DNA of 64,000 nt from positions 26,700 to 90,699 of the forward strand of contig JBOEGJ010000019.1 in the NCBI GenBank assembly GCA_050633365.1, in the 5' to 3' direction. This DNA comes from Pseudomaricurvus sp050633365 (lineage in GTDB: Bacteria > Pseudomonadota > Gammaproteobacteria > Pseudomonadales > Cellvibrionaceae). Numbering within the stretch: position 1 is the stretch's first letter; every line of letters starts with the position of its first letter. Below the pieces are notes generated by a model that ran no database searches, was not told the DNA's origin, and saw nothing but the letters and a program-made list of their open reading frames with translations. Both the position numbers and the translations under genes were made by a program. Positions 54,563 to 63,536 of the stretch are shown here, piece by piece.

Positions 54563-55029
54563 TATTTGCGATTGTGTTGGCATTCAGTCTGGTTGCGGTC
54601 ACTTTTACATTTCATTACCGAGTGCTGCTTTGGCTTGGTTTGAATACGCCAAAGATGAATTTGCCAACACAAACGCAGGTGTTAGTTATTGTCGTCGTAC
54701 TTTTCCTGACACATATCGTTGAGATTGCTTTCTACGCAATAACTTACAGCTGGTCTGTATCCTCGCTTAAGTTGGGTATGTTTCAAGGGGCACCAGTGGG
54801 TGATGCAATGAGTTATTTATATTACTCAGGGGTTATTTACACAACACTGGGCTTGGGAGATATACAGCCCGAAGGGCACATTCGCTTTATAACCGCCATG
54901 GAAGCATTGAATGGTTTTCTTTTAATCACCTGGTCTGCGTCGTTTACGTTTCTTGCAATGGGTCGTTTATGGCCATGGGATGACTCGTGCACTGGTCGAA
55001 TCGATGGGCAAACAAATAGCACCGATTAG
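54559..55029 (+). CDS. Two-helix potassium-channel-like protein
   Basis: The 156-residue protein has an N-terminal helix (residues 2-20), a helix at about 35-57 and another at about 113-132. A pore loop lies before the last: YYSGVIYTTLGLGDIQPEGHIRF, with the filter TLGLGD close to K+ channel TVGYGD. It matches the Ion_trans_2 pattern. The start overlaps the cusA stop by 4 bp, so it is translated with the pump. Similar small channels appear near silver/copper pumps; the role (charge balance or metal uptake) is unproved. Confidence 0.82.
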   Translation: MIFAIVLAFSLVAVTFTFHYRVLLWLGLNTPKMNLPTQTQVLVIVVVLFLTHIVEIAFYAITYSWSVSSLKLGMFQGAPVGDAMSYLYYSGVIYTTLGLGDIQPEGHIRFITAMEALNGFLLITWSASFTFLAMGRLWPWDDSCTGRIDGQTNSTD

Positions 55030-55067
55030 TCGCGACGCATTTGGAGTCAACGAACGAGGAGGAGGAT

Positions 55068-55334
55068 ATGATCAACAGGAATAAATTTGCGGTGGCAAGC
55101 GGACTATGTGCGGGGCTATTGTGGGTGATATGTAGCATTCTTGTAGCCCTTTTTCCTCATTACATGCTGCTAATGACAACGCATATGATTCACGTCGATA
55201 TAACACAGATGGGATGGACGTTGACATGGTCTGGGTTTCTGGTCGGGTTAGCCGGTTGGATGATTCTTGCCGGTGTTGCAGGAGCGTTACTGGCAGTTAT
55301 CTATAACCGGATGGTTGGCTGTGAAACCAGTTAG
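55068..55334 (+). CDS. DUF5676 family membrane protein
   Basis: The 88-residue protein has two membrane helices (about residues 8-30 and 54-80). A short loop with Met and His (MLLMTTHMIHVDITQMGW) joins them, matching DUF5676 proteins that accompany heavy-metal genes. ATG 55068 is preceded by the very strong site GAGGAGGAGG. It is the last intact gene of the copper locus. Confidence 0.85.
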   Translation: MINRNKFAVASGLCAGLLWVICSILVALFPHYMLLMTTHMIHVDITQMGWTLTWSGFLVGLAGWMILAGVAGALLAVIYNRMVGCETS

Positions 55335-55384
55335 GCTAATTTTTTAGATATGCTGAAGAGCAATTATTTTGAGCGGTACTGCTA

Positions 55385-55730
55385 ATGGTTGAAAAGAAAA
55401 AATATTTTCAGCCAGACTTTGCGTCGACAATTGAAACTCTCTCAGAGCTGGGAGCACTGGCTGAGAAACTGGCATTTCTGATCCGCAGTAAACTGTGGCT
55501 ACAGATTCTTGTTTGTATGCTTGGGCATAGGCTTGCTGGTGTCTCCGGAAGCTGCGGCCTTGGTGTCTGATCAAACAAGCTGAACTTGTTACCGGTTGGC
55601 TTGTGTTGCCTGGGCATCTGTTTTTGGCATTGATTCAAATGATTATGCTGCGCTTGTCGTGACATCAATTGTGCTTGGTATAGCAGGCGCTGATGACCTG
55701 ACCAAGCCTCGAAAAACGGGGTTGCGAATC
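55385..55730 (+). pseudogene. Remnant of a dicarboxylate/amino acid:cation symporter, N-terminal part
   Basis: Reading across frames gives KLAFLIRSKLWLQILVC, then GIGLLVSPEAAALVSD after a one-base shift, then LPGHLFLALIQMIMLR, and SIVLGIAGADDLTKPRKTG in a third frame. Together these look like the first 120 residues of a DAACS-type symporter. There are several frameshifts and stops. The sequence ends abruptly at about 55730, where it joins methyltransferase-like sequence. Confidence 0.65.
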
Positions 55731-55965
55731 TGTTTTTTCATCATTCAGGTAGTAATAGCGATAAAACCCGCGCGTTCGCTGAAATTTTTCGAGTACTCAA
55801 ACTTGGCGGACGATTGCATGTGGCGGGCTGGGGAAACCGACTAATGTCCTCATGCGGCTACTGTTTTACTCTATTCGATGGCTGGATGGCTTTGCTAACA
55901 CGAAGGGCAATGCGGGAGGTAAGTTGCCTAATTTAATTCATATTGCCGGTTTTAATGATGTTTGA
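55731..55965 (+). pseudogene. Remnant of a SAM-dependent methyltransferase, C-terminal part
   Basis: In one frame the DNA reads FFHHSGSNSDKTRAFAEIF and RVLKLGGRLHVAGWG. After a one-base shift it reads KPTNVLMRLLFYSIRWLDGF and GKLPNLIHIAGFNDV up to a stop at 55965. These match in order the second half of the intact methyltransferase at 18615-19304 (FFHHL, EILRVLKPGGRLHIADWG, LLDGFETT, TLPN, TGFTDV). The first half with the SAM motif is gone. Confidence 0.75.
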
Positions 55966-56113
55966 ATTGCTCATCAATTTTGCAAAGTTTTTGGTACGTT
56001 AACGCTTTATCGAGTTTGAAAAGATAAGTGATTATTATCAAGAAAAGTTGGGGAAATATAGTAGTCACGATGAAAATCGATAAAAGAATACTTTTTAACT
56101 TAGGATACACACC

Positions 56114-56506
56114 ATGACGATTAATTTTGAAAAGGCACTGGGGATTCATGAGCCAGCACTAAAATTTCGCACCCAAAGGGCAGCTGTATTGGCAAATAAC
56201 CTTGCCAATACAGACACACCAAATTTCAAAGCACGGGATGTGAGTTTTCAGAGTGTTCTGCAGGAAAAAATGTCAGAAAAAGTGAGTTTAAACCAGACAA
56301 GCCAAAGGCACATCGAAGCGCCCGGTGCAGCTACCCCCCCTGAACTCTTGTATCGCACTCCTCAGCAATCATCGATTGATGGCAATACGGTTGAAGAACA
56401 GGTGGAACAAGCCGCCTATATGAAGAACTCGCTGGACTTTCAGTTCAGCTTTATCAAACTTAATGGGAGCTTTAAAGGGTTGATGAAAGCGATCAGGGGA
56501 GAGTAA
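56114..56506 (+). CDS. flgB: Flagellar basal-body rod protein FlgB
   Basis: The 130-residue protein has the N-terminal rod signature (RTQRAAVLANNLANTDTPNFKARDVSF) and the C-terminal helix common to rod proteins (EEQVEQAAYMKNSLDFQFSFIKL). The length is normal. It would form the proximal rod of the flagellum. It stands alone: flgC, which almost always follows flgB, is absent and the next 790 bp hold no gene. It is thus either an orphan copy or the result of rearrangement at the edge of the mobile element. Confidence 0.9.
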   Translation: MTINFEKALGIHEPALKFRTQRAAVLANNLANTDTPNFKARDVSFQSVLQEKMSEKVSLNQTSQRHIEAPGAATPPELLYRTPQQSSIDGNTVEEQVEQAAYMKNSLDFQFSFIKLNGSFKGLMKAIRGE

Positions 56507-57242
56507 GCGCGAGAACACAGATTTTCACCTCTCCCAGACAAAACTAATGCACTTACAAATTTAGAGTCTATCTTACCGCTCAACCGCCGTCGGTAGACTT
56601 GGTCATCTGCATAAAACGAGTGGCCAGATTCAATGCCGGTCAGGTCTGGCCGGCAATCGTGTTGAATTTAGCCGCTCCACCATCATCAGGATAACAACAA
56701 ACAGGGTGCTTTCCCCCGCCTTTATTTGGTCTTGCCTGAAGGTTTGGATGCGCTACCAATAAGATAAATCGTTTGTATGGATTTCTTATCTCTACGGTAT
56801 TCAAGTAATAATATAATTGTCGATAAGCATCAGCGCTGCCCTCGGTATGCTCTTATTGTTGATTGGGGGCATAGTGCGTCGACTATCGGGCACTGATCTA
56901 AAGTATATGAGCGCCTTTTTCACTGTTCAGCCATCGTAACCACTAACAACTCTGCACATCTATGAATGAGCCTCTTTGGGGAGAAGAAGTGGTATGATCC
57001 ATAAAGACCGTTGGATTAGATCAAATTTAAAGCTCTAAGCTATTGCTCGTCTTGATGAGTTTTGGTTGTTTTTTTGTGCGCCCTGGAAATAAATGTAACT
57101 TTTTTAAATTTTTTTCTAATCATGGTATTTATCATGGCATTGTCTAAATGTTGAATTTTAACTGTATGAAAAATAAGAAGAAAAATGTCTTATTTACAAT
57201 CGAGTGGGAGTAATCCGCTAATTGGGTTTTCATTGAATGTAC
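56507..57242. other. Intergenic region after flgB, no supported gene
   Basis: About 740 bp in which I find no convincing coding frame, RNA gene or repeat. The part from about 57000 is very AT-rich. The absence of flgC here is notable. Short stretches around 56580-56760 may be remnants but could not be assigned. Confidence 0.4.
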
Positions 57243-57273
57243 AAAAAAAGGGAGCCGCAAGGCTCCCTTTTTT
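57243..57273. terminator. Strong bidirectional rho-independent terminator
   Basis: The stem GGGAGCC (57250-57256) / GGCTCCC (57261-57267) has loop GCAA, with seven A before and a run of T after, so it works in both directions. It lies just downstream of the minus-strand RND operon. Confidence 0.9.
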
Positions 57274-57301
57274 GTTAGACGGTAGTTCAGATTCTATGTG
57301 T

Positions 57302-60300
57302 TCAATTGTCGATACTTTTCAAACTGAGTACGAATCTTGAAAAGTAAACGCTGACTCTTTGTTTAATTTCCCAAGCCACCAAATAGTTGACCGGAACCAA
57401 AATCAAGGTAACAAAAGTGGCCAGCAAGATACCAAAGCCAAGTGAAATGGCCATGGGAATCAAAAACTGAGCCTGGGTACTCTGCTCAAACAGCAATGGC
57501 GCCAAGCCAAAAAAGGTGGTCAACGAGGTGAGCATCACTGGTCGAAAGCGGGTAGCACCGGCAGAGGATATGGCCTCATAAACCGTGCGTTGATGTTGAC
57601 GTCGCTGTTGATTGACGAAGTCCACCAGTACCAAGCTGTCGTTTACCACAACACCGACAAGCGCCAATATTCCCAGAATGCTAAAGATAGTTAATGGCAT
57701 GCCCATGATCCAGTGGCCAACAAAGGCACCCAAGGTTCCAAAGGGGATGATCGACATCACCAATAGCGGTTGGGTGTAGGATTTGAAAGGGATGGCCAGC
57801 AGGCTGTAAATCGCAAAGAAGACAAAAATAAGCCCGAAGTAAATGCTGCGGAAGGAATCCGCTTGCTCTTTAGCTTCCCCTTCGAGTGTATAGCCTACAC
57901 TGGGAAACTGCAGTAACACTCCGTCTAGATATTGCTGAATGTCTTTGTTAAACAGCGCCATGTTGACGGTGCCTTTATCGATATCGGCGGTGACACTCAA
58001 GGTGCGCATCAAGTCGTTACGATAGATAGTGGTGGGGCTTAATCCCGGTACTAGATCGACAATTTGCGCGACTGGAATGCTGCGACCGTCTTGAGTCGAA
58101 ATGCGAAAATCCTGTAAGTTGGCAACCGCTTCACGCTCTTCTTTGGGGAAGCGCACCATGACTCGCACGTCGTCTCTTCCTCTTTGAATACGCTGGGCTT
58201 CGTAGCCGTAAAATGCCTCGCGCACTTGTCGCACTACATCAGATTCGCTGATACCCAGCGCGTAGGCTTCAGGTTTAAGTTGTAAGCGTAATTCTTCTTT
58301 GCCGTTGGACATGCTGTCGGTGACGTCAAAAATTCCGGCGTGGGTATTGAGTCGCTCCTTTACCATGTCGGCAACGATTCTCAGTTGCTTAAAATCATTG
58401 CCGTTGAGTTGGACTTCAACCGGGCTGCCAATGTGCATAATCTCCGAGCGGAAGGCCACTTCTTCGGCACCGGGAATCGTTCCGATGAGATTTCTCCACT
58501 CAGACACCAGTTGCCGATTGTTGATCGTCGCAAGTTTTGGGCTGGTGCGCTTTTCTTGCGACAGTATCTCGAATTTTACACGACCATAATTGCTGGCGCG
58601 GCGCCCGCGACCGGCGGTACCCGTGGTGGAGTGGATGTTGAGGATCAAGGATTCTTCTGCGTTCTCATCTCTATAGCGGTTTTGAAGGGCCAAGGCTTGT
58701 TGGGTAATGAATTCGATATGTCGATCAGTAACCTCGAAAGGGGTGCCGGTTGGCATCGATAGGGACACGCTTATCGATTCAGATTCTATTCGTGGAAAGA
58801 ACACAAAGCGTGTCCAGCCGCTGGTGACAACGGCAAAGATAACGATAAAGGCGCCGATAAAAATCGACAAAGTCACGTAGCGATGGGCCAGTGCTCGATT
58901 CAATAGCGGTTGATAAAAGCGTAAAACGAAACCTTCGAAGCCGTTGGCGATGTTCTGTTGCCAGCGACTGAAGCGGTTGTCCGATCGTTGTTTGCCTAAC
59001 TTGATGTACTTTAAATGGGCCGGAAGTACGAACTTTGATTCGACCAACGAGAACAACAAGATCGGAATGATGACCACGGCAATGTTCTGAAACAGAATTC
59101 CTCGTCCGCCTTCAATCAACGTCATAGGAATGAATGCGGCGATGGTGGTCAGTATGCCAAAGGTTACGGGTGCAGCGACTTCTTGGGTGCCTTTAATGGC
59201 AGCCGCCAACCCGTCGTCGCTTTGTTGCAAATGCCGATAGACATTTTCCCCAGTGACAATGGCATCGTCGACGACGATCCCCAGCACCAGCATAAACCCA
59301 AACAAGCTCATCTGGTTAAGGGTGATATCGAAAAATGGCATCACCAAAAATGCTCCCATGAAACTCACGGGGATTCCAACAAAAACCCAGATGGCCACGG
59401 AAGGGCGCAAGAATAAAGTCAGTAACCCCAACACCAAAATGCCACCTTGCAGCGCGCTCGAGGCCAAAGTTTGTAAGCGCCCCTTAACGATTTCTGATCG
59501 GTCTCTCCAGGTATTGAGCTCAACCCCGAGCGGGAGGGTGGTTTGCTGGCTGTTGACGTAGGCTTTTACTTTATCGGCGACATCGATTGCGCTTTGATCG
59601 CCGACCCGATAGACCTCGATCATCGCCGAGGGGCGACCGTTAAAACGGGTGTTCATAGGGTCTTCGGTAAAGGCATCTTTTACCGTGGCAATATCGCCGA
59701 CCTTGACGATACTGCCGTCTCGCTGAGTGGCAACCACAATGTTCTCAAATTGCGGTCGGTCGTAGGCTTGACCTTTTAGTCGAATAAGAACTTCGCCGCC
59801 TTTGGTTTTGACGTTGCCAGCAGAGAGGTCCAGAGAGCTGGCGTTGATGGCATCGGCTACTTGAGCCAAGCGCAAGTTGTATTGTCGCAGGCGATCTTGG
59901 GAGACCTCGACGGAAATCTCGTAATCGCGCACGTCGTCTAACTCTAACTGGGTAATACCCGGAATCTGCAATAGATCATCGCGAACCTTTTCGGCTTGTT
60001 GGCGAATCTCTCGCTCAGTCAGATCGCCTGATACCGACACGGTAATGACTTCACGAGTGCGAATTGCCAAACTGATGATTGGCTTCTCGGCTTCAACAGG
60101 AAAGGTGTTGATGGCATCAACGCGGCTCTTAATATCATTGAGCAGTTCTCGGGGCTCGTAACCGCTGTCGACCTCGATGGTGACAGAGCTGCTGCCTTCG
60201 CGAGAACGGCTGCTGATTTTTTCGATACCTTCTAGATCTTGAATCGCCTCTTCGATACGAATGGCGACAGATTGTTCGGCTTCTTCAGGTGTCGAGCCAC

Positions 60301-60451
60301 GCAGCGATACCGACACGCTAATCGTATCGGCGCCAAAGGTGGGGAAGATCTCCAGCGGAATCCTCAACTGCAGAGACATCAGCCCCAGCAGTAACAGCGT
60401 TATCATTAATAAGTTCGCTGCGACGTGGTTGCGCGTAAACCAAGCAATCAT
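57302..60451 (-). CDS. RND efflux transporter permease (HAE-1/AcrB-like)
   Basis: The 1049-residue inner-membrane pump has TM1 near residues 10-28. The TM4 proton-relay motif is GIVVDDAIVTGENVYRHL. The second half repeats the first, with helices near residues 870-1035. The TM4 sequence differs from the metal (HME) type, so the substrates are likely drugs, solvents or lipids, but it is diverged from AcrB. Its start overlaps the adaptor stop by 4 bp (60448-60451). It ends 28 bp before the terminator. Confidence 0.92.
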   Translation of the reverse strand: MIAWFTRNHVAANLLMITLLLLGLMSLQLRIPLEIFPTFGADTISVSVSLRGSTPEEAEQSVAIRIEEAIQDLEGIEKISSRSREGSSSVTIEVDSGYEPRELLNDIKSRVDAINTFPVEAEKPIISLAIRTREVITVSVSGDLTEREIRQQAEKVRDDLLQIPGITQLELDDVRDYEISVEVSQDRLRQYNLRLAQVADAINASSLDLSAGNVKTKGGEVLIRLKGQAYDRPQFENIVVATQRDGSIVKVGDIATVKDAFTEDPMNTRFNGRPSAMIEVYRVGDQSAIDVADKVKAYVNSQQTTLPLGVELNTWRDRSEIVKGRLQTLASSALQGGILVLGLLTLFLRPSVAIWVFVGIPVSFMGAFLVMPFFDITLNQMSLFGFMLVLGIVVDDAIVTGENVYRHLQQSDDGLAAAIKGTQEVAAPVTFGILTTIAAFIPMTLIEGGRGILFQNIAVVIIPILLFSLVESKFVLPAHLKYIKLGKQRSDNRFSRWQQNIANGFEGFVLRFYQPLLNRALAHRYVTLSIFIGAFIVIFAVVTSGWTRFVFFPRIESESISVSLSMPTGTPFEVTDRHIEFITQQALALQNRYRDENAEESLILNIHSTTGTAGRGRRASNYGRVKFEILSQEKRTSPKLATINNRQLVSEWRNLIGTIPGAEEVAFRSEIMHIGSPVEVQLNGNDFKQLRIVADMVKERLNTHAGIFDVTDSMSNGKEELRLQLKPEAYALGISESDVVRQVREAFYGYEAQRIQRGRDDVRVMVRFPKEEREAVANLQDFRISTQDGRSIPVAQIVDLVPGLSPTTIYRNDLMRTLSVTADIDKGTVNMALFNKDIQQYLDGVLLQFPSVGYTLEGEAKEQADSFRSIYFGLIFVFFAIYSLLAIPFKSYTQPLLVMSIIPFGTLGAFVGHWIMGMPLTIFSILGILALVGVVVNDSLVLVDFVNQQRRQHQRTVYEAISSAGATRFRPVMLTSLTTFFGLAPLLFEQSTQAQFLIPMAISLGFGILLATFVTLILVPVNYLVAWEIKQRVSVYFSRFVLSLKSIDN

Positions 60452-61683
60452 GGTTTTACTCCGGCGGTCTTTGTGGTGGATTGCACTGAGGCTGTTGCTG
60501 GACTAGAAGGCGAGCTGGGCTGATCGATGATCGCGACTTTGGTGCCGCTACTGACTTGTCCCATGGGGGAGGTAATGACCCAGTCACCCTCACTGGTGCC
60601 GGATTTGATCACCGTGTCGCTGGGGGTCTGAAAGGCAATGGTAATGTTTTTTCGCAGGAGCTCTTGTCCATTGGCGGTATAGACGTAACTGCCTTGATAG
60701 ACACTAGACGTTGGTACCACTAAGGCATCGTCTAAGGATTTCCCCTCAATTTTGGCAGTGACATACTGCCCAATCTTCAGCGGTGTTTTGTCAATTTGTT
60801 CAACCGCGAAGGGATCCTCGATTTGAGCAACCACATAGAGTTGATGGCTGGTGGGATCGATGGCCGCCTCGGTGCGAACGATTTTGCCCTGCCATTGTTG
60901 GGGCTGACCAAGATCGCTAATAATTGTCACTGAGGGCAGTTTGATACTGGCGGCCGATTGATTGCGATAGTTTTCCGGAAGGTCGATCAGCGACAGCTCG
61001 CTGTTTTTAAGTGGTAGGCGTATTTCAACCACATCCGTGGCGAAGACCTCGGCCAGTGCTGAATTTTGATTAATGTACTGGCCAAGATCCACTTGCGCGG
61101 ATTTAACCCGTCCATCGAAGGGCGCGCGAATCTTAGTGCGCTCTAGATCCAGTTGAGCTTTTTCGTAGTTTGCCTGAGCCGAATAGCGCTTAGCTTCAGC
61201 GGCGGCTAATTGTGGTTGACGCAGCACTAGCGCTGGCGCATCTTTTCCGTCACCCAGCCGAGCCCAATCAATTTCCGCTTGTTTGGCTCTCGCTTGTTCT
61301 TCCTCCAAGGCGAGTGCGGCTTGCAGTAACTCGGCTTGGGCAACTTTGGCGGCCGCTTGATAATCGCGGTCATCCATTTGAATCAAAACGTCTCCACGGT
61401 TGAAAAAACCGCCATCTTTAAAGGTGGGATTGACCTCGGTAATGACGCCGCTAACTTGAGAAACCAACAGTGTTTGGGTGCGCGGTTGCACGGTACCAAA
61501 ACTCGACAGTTCAAATTGGTAGCGTGTTTTATTCAGCTGAGTCGCTTCTACCCGAAGAGTTGGGGTCTCTTGCTGTGGTTTGAACTTTGGTGTCGGGCCA
61601 TTTAGAAAAATGAACAAAGCAATAGCGATAAACCCTACAAGGGTGAGCAGTGCGGTGACGACTTGTCGTTGATTAACGTGCAT
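60448..61683 (-). CDS. RND efflux periplasmic adaptor subunit (MFP)
   Basis: The 411-residue protein has an N-terminal membrane helix (about residues 9-29). Its domains run in the usual order: barrel sandwich, a long alpha hairpin rich in Ala, Glu and Gln (AALALEEEQARAKQAEIDWA), RAPFDGRVKSAQVDLGQY, and a beta barrel. A Ser/Pro/Thr-rich tail follows. It is the second gene of the pump operon and overlaps the permease gene by ATGA. It is unlike the metal adaptors at 15760 and 49819 in lacking Met/His-rich parts. Confidence 0.9.
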   Translation of the reverse strand: MHVNQRQVVTALLTLVGFIAIALFIFLNGPTPKFKPQQETPTLRVEATQLNKTRYQFELSSFGTVQPRTQTLLVSQVSGVITEVNPTFKDGGFFNRGDVLIQMDDRDYQAAAKVAQAELLQAALALEEEQARAKQAEIDWARLGDGKDAPALVLRQPQLAAAEAKRYSAQANYEKAQLDLERTKIRAPFDGRVKSAQVDLGQYINQNSALAEVFATDVVEIRLPLKNSELSLIDLPENYRNQSAASIKLPSVTIISDLGQPQQWQGKIVRTEAAIDPTSHQLYVVAQIEDPFAVEQIDKTPLKIGQYVTAKIEGKSLDDALVVPTSSVYQGSYVYTANGQELLRKNITIAFQTPSDTVIKSGTSEGDWVITSPMGQVSSGTKVAIIDQPSSPSSPATASVQSTTKTAGVKP

Positions 61684-61692
61684 GAATTGAAC

Positions 61693-63156
61693 TCACTGAG
61701 TGTTGCCGCCAAGGGCAAGATATAGGTTGATACGGTTTTGCAGTAGCTGATTACGAATACTAATAACACTGTTTTGTGCGCCGAAGGCGCGTCTTTGCGC
61801 TTCGAGAACCGAGGTGTAACTTTGCAAACCCTGCCGGTACTCTTCGAAGGCTAGGGCTTCGGCGGCTTCTGAGTAAGTCTTGGAATCGCTCACCAGTTCA
61901 AGTTGTAACTTGAGTGCTGATTCGTTAGTAATATTTTGCTCAACTTCGTTGAAGGCGGTGTAAAGGGTATTGAGGTATTGCTGTTCTTTTTGTTCTACCA
62001 GAGCGCGCTGCTGTTGTTCTAATGCTTTGAGCTTACCGCCAGAAAACAGTGGCTGGCTGAGGCCGCCCAATATACTCCAAGCGAGTGAGCTAGTGTCTAG
62101 CAGGTTCTTTAGCTCGTCACTGCTGTCGCCGCTATTGCCGGTGAGTCGAAAGCTCGGAAAACGATTCTTGTGAGCGACGGCGAGATCTTGATTGCTGGCC
62201 AGTAGCTCCAAATAAGTGGCTTGAAGATCAGGGCGATGACGCACATTTTGTGCGGTCAGCTGATCCGCATTTAATATCGACAGCAACGGCAGCGATCGAT
62301 TTTTCTGTGGGTTGCCTTCGAGTTTTCCGGAGGGATATTGACCCAGTAACAATTGAAATTGGCGAATTTCGGCTTTTTCTTGGGCGAGTTGCTGTTGCAA
62401 ACTGTTGGATTCGTTAGCGAGATCACTTTGCGCGAGATAGACGTCTAGGGCGTTATTGATGCCTTGGCGATAGCCGTTCTGAATAATATCCAGATTGGTG
62501 GTTAAGTTATCCACACGTTCTGTTAAGAGTTGAGACAGCTGGCTGGCGGCAATGACGTCGAACCAAGCTTTTGCAATTTGTGCGCTTAACGAAAGCTTAC
62601 TGGCATTAAATCGTGCCTGTTCGGCTTGCCAGCGAAAATCAGAGGCGTCGCGAGTGTTTGACAGCTTTCCCCATAAATCAGCTTCCCAGGCAACACTGGC
62701 GCTAATGCCGGCATTATTTTGATAATCGGTGGTTGAACCCGTGGTTTTCTGACGCTGCTGAGTGACCTCTAAATCCAAGGTTGGCCAAAGGTTTGAGGCG
62801 CTGCTAGAGCGCAGCTGCTGAGCGGCGTCGACTCGAGCGCGAGCCTGAGCCAAATCGAAATTGTCGGTGATGGCGATCGCCACCCACTGATCCAAATCGG
62901 CGTCATTAAAGCTCTTGATCCAATTCGACGGTGCCTTTGGCTGCTGGGCAAGGGTTTGCTGGCTATTGCCCTCGTGATCGGTAAGCGCAAACGGGGCGTT
63001 TTCTTGGATTTTCCGCTGGTGCTCATTTTGCGGTGGCGTACTCATGCATCCATTGAGTAATAAAGCCACTAGGCTTATGAGGCCCAATTTGCCTCGAGAT
63101 GGCATGAGTGAGGGACCAATGTTGTTGGGCCTTGCAAGCGTCTGGAATGGAGTCAC
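61693..63156 (-). CDS. OprM/NodT-type outer-membrane efflux lipoprotein
   Basis: The TolC-like factor has lipobox LLNGC (Cys near residue 37), as in OprM. Two outer-membrane-factor repeats follow (residues about 95-280 and 300-480). The annotated GTG start at 63156 puts an unusual 17 residues before a more typical signal start (MPSRGKLGLISLVALLLNGC), so ATG 63105 is likely the true start. It leads the three-gene pump operon, 9 bp before the adaptor gene. Confidence 0.9.
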   Translation of the reverse strand: MTPFQTLARPNNIGPSLMPSRGKLGLISLVALLLNGCMSTPPQNEHQRKIQENAPFALTDHEGNSQQTLAQQPKAPSNWIKSFNDADLDQWVAIAITDNFDLAQARARVDAAQQLRSSSASNLWPTLDLEVTQQRQKTTGSTTDYQNNAGISASVAWEADLWGKLSNTRDASDFRWQAEQARFNASKLSLSAQIAKAWFDVIAASQLSQLLTERVDNLTTNLDIIQNGYRQGINNALDVYLAQSDLANESNSLQQQLAQEKAEIRQFQLLLGQYPSGKLEGNPQKNRSLPLLSILNADQLTAQNVRHRPDLQATYLELLASNQDLAVAHKNRFPSFRLTGNSGDSSDELKNLLDTSSLAWSILGGLSQPLFSGGKLKALEQQQRALVEQKEQQYLNTLYTAFNEVEQNITNESALKLQLELVSDSKTYSEAAEALAFEEYRQGLQSYTSVLEAQRRAFGAQNSVISIRNQLLQNRINLYLALGGNTQ

Positions 63157-63536
63157 GGTGATATCTTTTATTGGGAATGATTATCGATAATGCGCACAAC
63201 AGAATAATGGCTTTTCCCTTGTGAGTCTCTTCTTTTGACGCTTTTTACATAGGTTAACGATTGTATCAAAAGTGTCGCATGAGGCCGTTGTCTCTGAACT
63301 GGGGGATTTTTGAATACCACCGTTGTTTGCCTCTTAATTCGAGGCTGCCTATAAGTACATTCGTCTTCGGCACGGGTAGTAATACGGCGAGTCTGCCGGT
63401 TTAGTTCTGCGTTAGTGTTTAATCTGAATTGTTTAATCCGAGATTTTGCTGTCACCGGAGGCGGTTTTTTGGGAAAATGCGGCCTTGTTAATCCCCCTGC
63501 AGGCCAATACCCCTGCTGCTTCTAAGGTCTTTTGTT
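63157..63536. other. Divergent promoter region between the RND operon and ygiQ
   Basis: This 380-bp region has no supported gene. It contains the Fur-like palindrome at 63180-63191 on the pump side. Nothing else was recognised. Confidence 0.5.
63180..63191 (-). promoter_or_regulatory. Palindrome resembling a Fur box at the RND operon promoter
   Basis: ATTATCGATAAT is a perfect 12-bp palindrome within GCATTATCGATAATCATT. The core GATAATCATT is identical to part of the Fur consensus, giving about 13 of 19 matches overall. It lies close to the predicted start of the operon. Iron regulation is only a suggestion. Confidence 0.35.

Larger units (their letters stand above)
1..55334. mobile_element. 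Part of an MPF-G type integrative conjugative element with metal-resistance cargo
   Basis: The stretch holds two blocks of genes that in PFGI-1, ICEclc and ICEHin1056-like elements form the mating-pair apparatus (5187-12540 and 27157-31897). It also holds ICE maintenance genes (DUF3577, RadC, DUF2857-like at 32110-34342) and two large metal-resistance cargo blocks (12624-26865 and 35826-55334). The left end lies outside the window. The right end is an inference: after 55334 come gene remnants and then genes that look chromosomal. No integrase, relaxase, tRNA or direct-repeat attachment site was recognised, so the limits are not defined. The copper block could also be a separate island next to the ICE. 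Confidence 0.7.

Noticed and set aside
55980..56020. Possible sigma-54 promoter (TGGTACGTTAACGCTT) before flgB
   Set aside because: The GG and GC elements are one base too close for a sigma-54 site and the -24 hexamer is imperfect.
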